This document shows, piece by piece, positions 47,201-57,621 of a stretch of DNA of 64,000 nt (the first letter of the stretch is position 1; every line of letters starts with the position of its first letter). The DNA comes from Congeria kusceri. Taxonomy: Eukaryota > Mollusca > Bivalvia > Myida > Dreissenidae. The translations under genes and the position numbers were made by a program. Below the pieces are notes generated by a model. The model did not search any database, was not told the origin of the DNA, and was given only the letters and a program-made list of their open reading frames with translations. The stretch lies in the NCBI GenBank assembly GCA_027627225.1, contig JAPFQT010000041.1:446001-510000 (forward strand), written 5' to 3'.

Positions 47201-49810
47201 CCCATTTGGAATGTCCACTCGATGAAAGACAGCTTCGGGCAATACATTAAATGTCCCATTTGGAATGACCATTCGATGTACGACAGCTTCGGGCGATACA
47301 TTAAATGTCCCATTTGGAATGACCAGTCGATGAAAGACAGCTTCAGGCATTACATTAAATGTCCCATTTGGAATGACCAGTCGATGAAAGACAGCTTCAG
47401 GCAATACATTAAATGTCCCATTTGGAATGACCAGTCGATGAAAGACAGCTTCGGGCAATACATTAAATGTCCCATTTGGAATGACCAGTCGATGAAAGAC
47501 AGCTTCAGGCAATTTATTAAATGTCCCATTTGGAATGTCCACTCGATGAAAGACATCTTCGGGCAATACATTAAATGTCCCATTTTGAATGGCCACTCGA
47601 TGAAAGACAGCCTCGGGCAATACATTAAATGCCCCATTTTGAATGTCCACTCGGTGAAAGACAGCTTCGGCTAAATGTCCCATTTGGAATGACCACTCGA
47701 TGAAAGTCAGCGTCGGCTAAATGTCCCATTTGGAATGTCCACTCGATGAAAGACAGCTTCGGCTAAATGTCCCATTTGGAATGTCCACTCGATGAAAGAC
47801 AGCTTCGGGCGATACATTCAATGTCCCATTTGGAATGACCAGTCGATGAAAGACAGCTTCAGGCAATACATTAAATGTCCCATTTGGAATGTCCTCTCGA
47901 TGAAAGACAGCTTCGGGCAATACATTAAATGTCCCATTTGGAATGACCATTCGATGAAAAGACAGCTTCGGGCAATACATTAAATGTCCCATTTGGAATG
48001 TCCACTTGAGGAAAGACAGCTTTGCGCAATACAATAAATATCCCATTTGGAATGTCCACTCGATGAAGGACAGCTTCGGGTAATACATTAAATGTCCCAT
48101 TTGGAATGTCCACTCGATGAAAGACAGCTTCGGGCAATACATTAAATGTCCCATTTGGAATGTCCACTCGATGAAAGACAGCTTCGGGCAATACATTAAA
48201 TGTCCCATTTGGAATGTCCACTCGATGAAAGACAGCTTCGGGCAATACATTAAATGCCCCATTTGGAATGTCCACTCGATGAAAGACAGCTTCGGGCAAT
48301 ACATTAAATGTCCCATTTGGAATGTCCACTCGATTAAAGACAGCTTCGGGCAATACATTAAATGCCCCATTTCGAATTACCAGTAGATGAAAGACAGCTT
48401 CGGGCAATATATTAAATATCCCATTTGGAATGACCAGTCGATGAAAGTCAGCTTCGGGCAATACATTAAATGTCCCATTTGGAATGTCCACTCGATGAAA
48501 GACAGCTTCGTGCAATACATTAAATGTCCCATTTGGAATGTCCACTCGATGAAAGACAGCTTCGGGCAATACATTAAATATCCCATTTGGAATGACCAGT
48601 CGATGTACGACAGCTTCGGGCGATACATTAAATGTCCCATTTGGAATGACCAGTCGATGAAAGACAGCTTCAGGCATTACATTAAATGTCCCATTTGGAA
48701 TGACCAGTCGATGAAAGACAGCTTCAGGCAATTTATTAAATGTCCCATTTGGAATGACCAGTCGATGAAAGACAGCTTCGGGCAATACATTAAATGTGCC
48801 ATTTGGAATGACCAGTCGATGAAAGACAGCTTCAGGCAATTTATTAAATGTCCCATTTGGAATGTCCACTCGATGAAAGACATCTTCGGGCAATACATTA
48901 AATGTCCCATTTTGAATGGCCACTCGTGGAAAGACAGCCTCGGGCAATACATTAAATGCCCCATTTTGAATGTCCACTCGATGAAAGACAGCTTCGGCTA
49001 AATGTTCCATTTGGAATGACCACTCGATGAAAGTCAGCGTCGGCTAAATGTCCCATTTGGAATGTCCACTCGATGAAAGACAGCTTCGGCTAAATATCCC
49101 ATTTGGAATGTCCACTCGATGAAAGACAGCTTCGGGCAATACATTCAATGTCCCATTTGGAATGACCAGTCGATGAAAGACAGCTTCGGGCAATACATTA
49201 AATGTCCCATTTGGAATGACCAGTCGATGAAAGACAGCTTCAGGCAATTTATTAAATGTCCCATTTGGAATGTCCACTCGATGAAAGACATCTTCGGGCA
49301 ATACATTAAATGTCCCATTTGGAATGTCCACTTGATGAAAGACAGCTTTGCGCAATACAATAAATATCCCATTTGGAATGTCCACTCGATGAAAGACATC
49401 TTCAGGCAATACATTAAATGTCCCATTTGGATTGTCCACTCGATGAAAGACAGCTTCGGGCAATACATTAAATGTCCCATTTGGAATGTCCACTCGACGA
49501 AAGACAGCTTCGGGCAATACATTAAATGTCCCATTTGGAATGTCCACTCGATGAAAGACAGCTTCGGGCAATACATTAAATGCCCTATTTGGAATGTCCA
49601 CTCGATGAAAGACAGCTTCGGGCAAAAGATTAAATGCCCCATTTGGAATGTCCTCTCGATGAAAGACAGCTTCGGGCAATACATTAAATGCCCCATTTGG
49701 AATGCCCACTCGATGAAAGACTGCTTCGGGCAATACATTAAATGCCCCATTTGGAATGACCACTCGATGAAAGACAGCCTCGGGCAATACCTTAAATGTC
49801 CCATTTGCAA
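41202..49810. repeat. 54-bp satellite array, about 159 monomers, with higher-order repeats
   Basis: The monomer is aaatgtcccatttggaatgt, then 'ccactcgatgaaagacagct' and 'tcgggcaatacatt'. 8609 bases divided by 54 is about 159. A 46-bp variant lacks eight bases (cttcggctaaatg instead of cttcgggcaatacattaaatg). It occurs in clusters near 42100-42215, 43805-43920, 45510-45660, 46615-46715, 47670-47770 and 48995-49100. Blocks 42106-43808 and 43809-45511 are near-identical 1703-bp repeats. Blocks starting near 46617, 47674 and 49000 are related, spaced 1057 and 1327 bp. Because 54 is a multiple of three and the consensus lacks stops in several frames, long open frames appear on both strands, with 18-residue periods such as KCPIWNVHSMKDSFGQYI (+) and NGTFNVLPEAVFHRVDIP (-). 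The 46-bp units end or shift these frames. I judge the array non-coding. Confidence 0.97.
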
Positions 49811-49931
49811 CTTAAGGGTGTATTCTCATCACATACATTGGAACAGCATGCATCATTACAGACACATTTAGTCGTTTGCATGACAACACAACCATTTACC
49901 TATCCCCTTTTTTAATGTGTTATATTTCCAG

Positions 49932-50014
49932 AAATAATATCTGCAGACACGTGGATCTCAATGAATGATCGCGAACAAGAAGGTTTCTTTGTATGGCGTG
50001 ATTCAACCCCTTTG
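49932..50014 (+). CDS. orphan C-type lectin domain exon
   Basis: After an acceptor (tatatttccag, 49921-49931) the frame reads 'SADTWISMNDREQEGFFVW' then 'RDSTPL', ending at a donor-like gtaaca (50015). WI-x-x-ND-x(3)-EG-x-F-x-W-x-D is the core of the long-loop region of C-type lectin-like domains, usually just before the sugar- and calcium-binding loop (EPN/QPD and WND). The preceding part of the domain is not visible; upstream is the satellite array. The expected next exon with the W-x-x-GEPN part was not found before 51650. It may be a fragment of a broken gene or an exon with distant partners. Lectin domains of this type are secreted or membrane-anchored recognition modules. Confidence 0.65.
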
Positions 50015-50434
50015 GTAACAAATCTGATATTTATGTTTCTTGTTGTATAAAGTATGATATTAAACTTCTGTGTAGGTATCCCAGTAAAACGACGTCATAT
50101 AAATGCGTATATTATCGTTGACAATTCAGTACAATTTTGTACAATACGGGGCTGATGATGTTTTCTAGTATTCATCCGCTCGATTTATGAATTTAGATAC
50201 AAAACCTAAATAGTATGTGTGCTGCTTTTTCATACATTGGAAAAGGATTATGGGCCTAAGGAGAACCAAACAATCAGTTCGATGGAGCAAACTCAGAAAA
50301 CTGTGTTTTGTTGCGAAACAACACAGCGTTTAAAGAACAATAGAGTGATGTGTCATGTTGCTTCAATGCTTCTGTAATATGCCAAAGAAAAGCAGGTAAT
50401 GTTGCACGCCGATTTGTTCTCTCTCTGTGTCTAG
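50015..50434. other. spacer
   Basis: No exon is seen. This is where the rest of the orphan lectin domain would be expected, and it is absent. Confidence 0.4.
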
Positions 50435-50950
50435 TGTTTAAAGGGACTATATCAACCAAAAAACGTATTTTTATTGCACTAAATATTTTAATAATATGAT
50501 AAAATTGAGCTATACTAAGCAATATGCATTATATAAATATTAAATAATAAAATTCACAACTAGTTATTTGATAAAAACAATTTATCAAAAAAGTTATAAA
50601 TAAATAACATGTGGGTATCGAACTCAAGTCTCAAGCCATACGAAGAAATGACAGTAGACAGCGCTTTAAACAACTGCGCTAGTCTGCTTGATAATGGATC
50701 ATGTGTTAACTAGGGTTATACAAAATACAAAATACTCACAATTCTGACGTCAAAATGTAAACATTGACAGATCCAAACAAACACGAATCTTATGATTAAT
50801 TGATTTTTACATTAGAATGCGTACACACTTTTCCAGTTATATATACCTTGCTTTAAACGCTATTTTATGCTCAAATTAATACCTTAATTTAAGATTTTTT
50901 AAGAAACTGCCCCCTTGGGGCCCTTTTCGATGATATAATCCCTTTAACTC
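50435..50950 (-). mobile_element. element with tRNA-like segment and inverted 'ttaaaggga' ends
   Basis: The left end 'tttaaagggactatatcaac' and right end 'gatgatataatccctttaa' are inverted repeats of about 17 bp. On the minus strand the middle (about 50590-50700) reads as a tRNA-like head: A-box-like 'gactagcgcagttgtttaaa' and B-box-like 'gagttcgatacccac'. It may be a SINE caught inside a TIR element or a composite family. Similar 'ccctttaa' termini occur near 28283, 31112 and 38444. Confidence 0.6.
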
Positions 50951-51650
50951 ACACGTGTGATGTCGTGATTGCACAATAATTATTATACAAAGTGTATGTA
51001 TACAAGTATAATCAAATAAAATGTGAAAAACAGTTACATAAATAAAGCACAGTAAAGAATCAAATTTATTTTTATTAATAGATGCATTCAACTAAATGAG
51101 TGTTGTCTTTAGAATGACACCTTAGATCAACAATATATTTTAAAGGAACTGAATATGTTTTTCCTTATATTTTTAACAGTCCATCCAACTTTCGACAACT
51201 TGTCAAACTTGTATATATATGTGATTATTCCGAATATTTTTTGTTGTAACATCACTTTACATTTCGTATGAGTAAGCTACACATTATACATGTTTCGCGA
51301 TGCACGGATATAAGAAGCACAGCCATTTTGTTCGCCGTCTTATTCTTCTAATATTAGGTTCAGTGTTGAACAGAAACTTTAATACCCTTATAGAATATAA
51401 AATATAACTAACAATTTTTGAGTATTTAAATTATAATTAAAAAAACCCAATCACACCCACTAATTATATTATCCAATACATTTCACTGATTAATGATTGT
51501 TCCAAAAACCGCACTGAATGCCTTCAATTCACATTACACATTTTATACATTTAACTATTGGTTAATACTATTTAACATCAATATACCATGTGTATTGTCG
51601 TCGTTATCATAAGTTTCCCTTTTTTGTATATGATTCATTTGCTTGGGAAG
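50951..51650. other. gene-free stretch
   Basis: AT-rich sequence with no exon, tandem repeat or terminal inverted repeat that I could recognise. Confidence 0.4.
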
Positions 51651-53029
51651 AAGCGTTTATATGGAAGGATTCAACCTGGCAAAGGGGAAGTCTGCATAAC
51701 AGATTTACGCCCGGGATGCGAACAAAGCAATAGACGGTATCAAGGATCGCAATCCAAAAGTCAACCCCTGTACAGTTGTATCGGGCAACGCCCATCCACA
51801 GTGGGAGGTTGACCTAGATAAGGTTGAACAAATTGGTACTATTGTCGTGCATAGGGAGTTCCATGTTGACTGCAAGTTGCATATTGTGTCGAGATTTGGT
51901 GACTTTAAACATGATAAATATATGTGTGATTGTTAGCTGTCATTTCTTGTTACTCCTTGTAATCTATACACATCATCCGTGTGTGATTTGGTTCGCGTAT
52001 TTGGTATTTAAAACAGGGATTGTACCATTATTAAAATCATATAAGATTATTGAATGTAAAAACATATACCCGGTAATTATCAATACTGTTTTTTTTTCAT
52101 CAAACTTAGAAAACACAGGCATTCTAATGTACTTCGATGTATTAAGAATCAATTATGTTCGAATAAAAAATAAATAAATAAATACATTAATTTGTAAACA
52201 ACGAGAAAAATGTATATTTGTCATTTTATGAATGTATGGGCAGCCAATGAAGTTTATTTATTTAGGTGCAAAGTGCCCAACAGAAATGAGAGATTTCCGA
52301 GTGTTTGTCAGCAACACTACTATGGATCATGGCGACCTGATGTATACAGAGACGTCTTTGAAACCGCAGTCAATCATTCCGATTGTACTAGATGCACCGG
52401 TTTATGGAAGGTTAGCGTTATATTACCTTGGAAATTTATTAAATGAGACTTTAGAATTCCGTTGTCTCGTAGAGTATAACTTCAATTACATTAAAATCAA
52501 ATCCTTACATTGTAAGCTTCTGTAGACATCGTATAACAGGTCACGTTCAAATGACTTTTCAAACAATAAAAAATCAGCCCTGCTGTGGCACATGAAATTG
52601 CTTTTTGCACAGAAAAATGTGGTCATGGTTTTTGAAAAGGTGATGCATTTTTAGCTGATCCTCGGAAATAAATCATTTACAGTGAATTTTCACGTGAATA
52701 ACAATGGATATAGTGGAACCTTAGGCGAGTAAACATCTAAAGTTCACGTTTATTTAGTGCATAGCTTTTGTGGTTTACATATAAAGTTTTACCACAACAT
52801 TGGCTTATGAAAAGGTTGTCTGAACGTGACTCCTAATGCGAAGTCATCAGATCCAGTCAGCTGATAATATGGTAGCGTCATACTGGAGATGGTTTAAATG
52901 AGATTGAGTATAACACGTAAGCCGTTGGTGTGTTGATTGTATGTAATCACGTATTTTATAGGTTTGTTCGTATTGACATACCCGCAGATGCTCAGACCCT
53001 GAACTTGTGTGAGGTCGAGGTCTTCAAAT
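51651..53029 (+). CDS. fucolectin-type (FTP / F5_F8-like) domain, 3 exons
   Basis: Exons about 51651-51898, 52266-52410 and 52962-53029, joined by phase 1 (G|GT) and phase 2 (AG|G) introns with GT/AG ends, ending in phase 1. In order the frame reads 'FNLAKGKSA', 'ANKAIDGIKD', 'HPQWEVDLDKVEQIGTIVVH', 'CPTEMRDFRVFVSNTT', 'VYGRFVRIDIP' and 'LNLCEVEVFK'. This is the full layout of the eel-fucolectin/tachylectin-4/pentraxin-1 (FTP) domain: N-L/A-x-G-K, A-x-DG, W-x-VDL, C-x3-x-R-x-F-x-V, GR-x-V-x-I, L-x-LCEVEV. Such domains bind fucose in some lectins and are common in mollusc recognition proteins. An in-frame TAA at 51697-51699 sits between 'KGKSA' and 'QIYARD'. Either this copy is broken, or the exon starts later at acceptor taacag (51700-51702) and loses the first strand. 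The signal peptide exon is not identified. The kringle exon downstream is phase-compatible. Confidence 0.75.
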
Positions 53030-53111
53030 GTGAGTAGCGATAGAGAAACTGTTTATGTAATACAGAAGTACAGTTGCGCCTGTTATTTTAGTAACACCAC
53101 ATTATGTAATA
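53030..53111 (+). other. start of the FTP-kringle intron
   Basis: The intron begins with a strong donor (gtgagt at 53030) and, on this reading, ends at 55988 ahead of the kringle exon. Two mobile elements lie inside it. Confidence 0.45.
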
Positions 53112-53798
53112 CACTAAAACCCCGCTTTACGACCACCTCAATTTTACGACCATTACGCTAAAGCGGACACTTTTTAAAAGACCCGATTGTTTTCCTATGT
53201 ATTTCAATGGTCGCAAAACCCGATTATACGGGCACCCCGCTATTCCGTATTACGACCACTAATCCCAGACCGAAAGTACCAAATAATGCTCATAATAACC
53301 CCGTTATTCCGACCACTGTCATTTGGACGTTGACACATCATCAATTAACAACATATGACGTGCAGATAACATAATGCTTTGCGGTATAAAAGGAGCCTGT
53401 GAAAATCAATGTTACAGATGTGTTGATAAGGGAATAGCACATACATCGACTGTGTATCAGATTACGTTAATTGACACTAGCAGACAGTTAGTGCGTAACA
53501 CTGCTGAATTCTGAGCCTTAAATGGCCTTGTTAATCAAATTTTAATTAATTTCCAAGTTAATGTCAAGTTCATATCCATTACTATAAGTTATAAAATATG
53601 CATTTAATAAAGCATTTATTTAATACAAATTGAGATTTTCGTTTTCATTCATTATTCATTTATATTTTTCATTAAAACTTTAAATTACACAGACATTCTA
53701 ATGTACTGACTCGGTGATACCTCGATAATACGACCACCCCGCTATTAAGACCACTTTTATTAACACCTCCAAGTGGTCGTATTAGCGGGGTTTTACTG
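53112..53798. mobile_element. pogo/Tigger-like MITE, 687 bp
   Basis: Left terminus cactaaaaccccgctttacg and right terminus 'cgtattagcggggttttactg' are inverted repeats of about 24 bp, flanked by TA on both sides. Subterminal copies such as 'acgaccac', 'ccgtattacgaccac' and 'ccccgttattccgaccac' lie inside. There is no transposase frame. It lies within the intron between the FTP and kringle exons. Confidence 0.85.
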
Positions 53799-53945
53799 TA
53801 TATGCGAAAATTGCATCCCTACGCTATGTTTTATTTTGTTTAGAAATCTTCTTTCATTAACAACCGAAAACAGCAACGTCTATTTGACAGTTTAGGTCTT
53901 GTTATGTATATTCCTTAATTGGTGTCATGTTCTATATTTGTTACA

Positions 53946-54110
53946 TAATTGACGGGTTGCGTTGGTTATTGCGGTATAACCAACGGTTCGGAGTTCCGAT
54001 GCGTATGAATTAAACCACGAGGGCGATAGCCCGGTAGTTTGATAACAAGCATCGGGACGACAAACCGTTGGTTATTACCGCAGTAACCAACGCTAACCCT
54101 TCAATTATTT
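53946..54110. repeat. foldback element, 165 bp
   Basis: Left arm 'aattgacgggttgcgttggt' with 'tattgcggtataaccaacgg' pairs with right arm 'ccgttggttattaccgcagt' with 'aaccaacgctaacccttcaa'. Arms are about 40 bp with a few mismatches. Confidence 0.88.
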
Positions 54111-55988
54111 CGATTCTAACACGATCTTAGGCCTATATATAATGTGCCTGTATTTTTAAAGGCTATTTATTTATTGATAAATACAGTGAAAATATTATGC
54201 CAACAAGCGCAAATTAAAAGCATATTAACAAAACGTAAACGGTTTTTGTGAACTTAAATATTAAATATGTAGTATAAATGTTGTTTTATTGCGCTACATG
54301 ATGCATAAATGGTTTATTTGTCACAATTTTTCTATCGCGATTGTAAGCACGTGCAATTTACGAAACATTTTCTTCGAATTACCGGAACTATTTTCGAAAC
54401 ATTAGGCTCCGCCCATAATATGTTGCATAATAACCCATGGTTGATTTTCTTCTTCATCTATGGAAAACTAGCCACGTACCGTGTTAGAATTATTTATAGA
54501 CGTTTTAGTTTAGGTTTTTCTAATAAAGTAAGAGGTAAGAGGTAAGTCACTACATTTATTATGTGTTATTAAAATGGCAAATCCTTAAGATTAAAACAAT
54601 TTGTTGAAATATGTAACAACATGGATGGAAAATCATGATATTAAGACAACTTCGGCAGCTTGTTTGTGTCGCCCGTAAGATGCCACATAATTTGTCAAAC
54701 GAAAGGAAAATGAAATAAAGCGTCTGTTATGCTTTAACATGTATGAATACATTAACTGTTGAGCCAGTTAAGCTTTACTTTATGCTGTTTAGACATGGAT
54801 AGAACTTTCTGTTAAATACGAAAATTAATAATAATTGTGACAGTTCATAATAAGTCTTTTTCGGTACGTCATCTGAATTTTCAAATAACCTTTTCAGATG
54901 ATGTGAACATTCAGATTGTTGTTTCCAAAAGCGAGTGTAAGTACATACTAGACATTTATGACACAAAACTGCATATAATAGTACATCATGTTCATAACTA
55001 AATTCAACTAACAAGCACAAGACATGCACTTAAATAGGATTATGACGCTTATTTGTGAAATTGTGCCTTAAAAGTAATACGACTACGAAAGTGTGATAAT
55101 TATATTAATAAATTATGTTATAAAATTGACCGATACAATTGTATTCATTGTGTATACAATAAATTAATACGTTTTATTATGAATAGTATACGCATTATCA
55201 ACATTTGATAAAAAAAAAAACGAACAAAAAAGGACATATAAACAATATACTTAGTGGTTATTGAACTCACGGGGCCGGAATCATCAGAACAAATGACAAA
55301 AGACCTTTCCATGTCTTTCCCTTTACATTTAAACCACATCTTAGCTATTGTTAACGGATGATTTCCATTCATCAAATATCAAAACAAAGTTCATCACGTA
55401 CTTTTTGTGTAAAATTTGTTTACAGTTAATCACGTGATATCCACAATTATTGGATAAACTTGCAGATTGATAGGCATATGATTGACATTTATGACAACAT
55501 CTATTGACAGCTCTCTATCCAACTGGACAGCTCTGGCTTGTGAGAATGCTTGTGCATAATGTATGGCGATTTTTTATACCCGCATATCGGACGTCAAACT
55601 GTCAACAGAGAAGGGCAAAACAAACACAAACTACAAATACCACCTTGTTTATAGGACAATATTAAAAATTCCATTTTTTTATGTTGCCTACTTCCCTACT
55701 ACTTACAGTTTTGACAACTAATTTGCACTAGCCATTACGAGTATTTAAAATTATGTTTGTCATTCACATGTTCATCCCATCAACTGACAAAGCGCATTAT
55801 CGTGGTGCATATATCAGTTCCACTGATATTCCTGTTGTCGGCTGTGAACCTTTTCGTAGATATAGTCCTTTTTATACAATAAAATGTTTATGTAACGAAC
55901 CACTTTCAAACTCCGAGCGTATTTCGACTCCATATCTAGTGTTATTTCTTAACTTATCTGCACACGAACTAGATGAATATTCAGTTAG
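54111..55988. other. rest of the intron, with a SINE-like remnant
   Basis: No exon was recognised. About 55190-55380 on the minus strand contains a B-box-like 'gtgagttcaataaccac' in a tRNA-like context, possibly a decayed SINE. The 83-aa open frame at 55753-56004 is not supported. Confidence 0.4.
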
Positions 55989-56258
55989 TATACTTTTGTA
56001 TTAATGAAGACAACTGCATCACTGACTCCACTGAATGGCAGAGCAACGTTAACTACACGGTGAGTGGAAAGGTGTGCCAACAATGGGCGAAAAATGAACC
56101 ACATTTCCACAAATTTCACTCTCCAGCATTCGCAGGTGGTCAAACGGATATCGAGGCCAAAAATTATTGCCGTGACCCTGATACGGAAGGTTTCCCATGG
56201 TGTTATAAGACGGACCCTAAAGAAAGATGGGAATATTGTGCAATACTCCACTGCACTG
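55989..56258 (+). CDS. kringle domain exon
   Basis: The acceptor ttcagttag gives a phase 1 start at 55989; the donor gtaaaa follows 56258 (also phase 1), 270 nt. The frame reads 'EDNCITDSTEWQSNVNYTVS', then 'GKVCQQWAKNEPHFHKFH', 'AKNYCRDPDTEGFPWCYKTD' and 'RWEYCAILHC'. The six kringle cysteines and the SG-x-x-CQ-x-W, PH-x-H, NYCR-x-PD, PWCY and WEYC-x-I-x-x-C landmarks are present. The spacing between PH-x-H and NYC is normal. Kringles are disulphide-bonded binding modules of secreted or surface proteins; here it probably forms one protein with the FTP module upstream and the lectin start downstream, since all junctions are phase 1. An alternative acceptor at 55984 is possible but would be phase 0. 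Confidence 0.88.
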
Positions 56259-57529
56259 GTAAAAATACTCTTATTTATTATAGTTTATCATATTTAAAGG
56301 GGTGATCGGATAAGTATTTCTATATCCAGTTAACCGGAATTGGCGTTGTTTACCCTGTTACTAATGTATCCCTACGCGCCGAATAACATTTCCAGGATGA
56401 CTCAACAGTTAGATGAAAAACACGTCTACTTATCAAGCTTTTTTATCGATACAATTTCGTGAAGTCTAGTTTGTCAGAGTTTCTTCAGTTAACTAGTTTT
56501 TACTACACATAATGCATAAAAAATGTATTAAAAGCATCTTCCATCCATTGATTTTCAGATCAAGGCAAGCGGGTTATTCGTTGTTCATAGACTTGTTAAT
56601 TAATTCCCGAAAAAAATACAATAGATCTATATCACCGTTTCCATTCGACGGGGTTTGTTTCAAACAGATTTAATATAAATCGTACTTAACATTCTCAATC
56701 AAAAACACATACAAATTAGTGTTTTCCAATTATATTAAATTGAAAAACATTCACGTCCAAGTTGATCTGAAGATACGAATTTACTATTTCCAGTATCATT
56801 CAGACATCAGCAAATCGTATTTTGTGACATTTTACTATTGCTTTTAGATAATTACATGTTTGAAATAGAAAAAAAAGAACTAGGCCTATGGTTAAGCGTG
56901 TTTGTAGGTTCAAGGCCCGACGTGAAACTTATAATTGAAACATCTAAATACCTTTTACACGCTTTTAAATTGGAGTTGAGAAGTAAAAAGAATAAACAGA
57001 ACGCATGGTTTGTTCCGCTAAAGGTCGTCCTAGTTTTATTTTCTAAGCGGCACTGTCTGATTGGTCTCACTCGCGGCGACAAACATTTACCCTCAATTTA
57101 AATTAAGGCTATGTTTTTGATCAAGCCAACAGAATGTGTCTTACATATTCGATGTGTAAAGTTATGTTAGCTTCTTTAGCTTCTGTGTTTGCTGGTTTGT
57201 ATATGCGCATCTATTATCCACACGGCTACACACGTTTAGTCTAGTTAAAGTCAATTTGTAAGCCTTTATAATGTTCTATAGACGGAAGTCTAACGTGATA
57301 ATCCAATCCATATTCATGATATCTAAATCGTGATAGTGCAACTTTTATTTTTGTCACTCTGTCAAATATAAACTATTTTACTTTCAAGACTATAAACACA
57401 ATGCAGATTGTTTGACTGCGAGGATAACAGAACAAACTTAGTATCGGTCGTCCACAGATGCTTATGCGTAGCTGGTTTTAATTAAACTGGGTCATTACAT
57501 ATACGTTCTGTGCATTGCAATTGTTGCAG
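56259..57529. other. intron after the kringle exon
   Basis: No exon recognised. The 87-aa open frame at 56838-57101 is featureless and lacks flanking splice signals. Confidence 0.4.
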
Positions 57530-57621
57530 CTAATCAGCGTCGTTCAACGTTGGGCACAACACAACTGAACTATTGTAAGAAGGGATGGACAAAACATGAA
57601 AATTGTTACAAAAATTAGAAT
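57530..57621 (+). CDS. C-type lectin domain, first exon (interrupted)
   Basis: Acceptor attgttgcag, phase 1 start. The frame reads 'ANQRRSTLGTTQLNYCKKGW' then 'TKHENCYKN' and a TAG at 57616-57618, followed by a donor-like gtgagg at 57622. C-x3-GW-x5-NCYK is the standard opening of a C-type lectin-like domain (C-x-x-GW...CY-x-F). Without two of the A/T bases in 'caaaaattag' the frame would continue as CYKLE to the donor, so this copy has either a frameshift or an unusual exon end. Its phase fits the kringle exon. Later exons of the domain were not found in the remaining 6 kb. Confidence 0.6.

Noticed and set aside
41744..49871. Plus-strand frames of 90-258 codons in the satellite
   Set aside because: Same periodic artefact. 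They end at the 46-bp monomers, where 'ggctaaatg' supplies a stop.
55985..56297. Open frames of 77-88 codons in other frames around the kringle
   Set aside because: Shadows of the kringle exon, whose own frame keeps all landmark residues.
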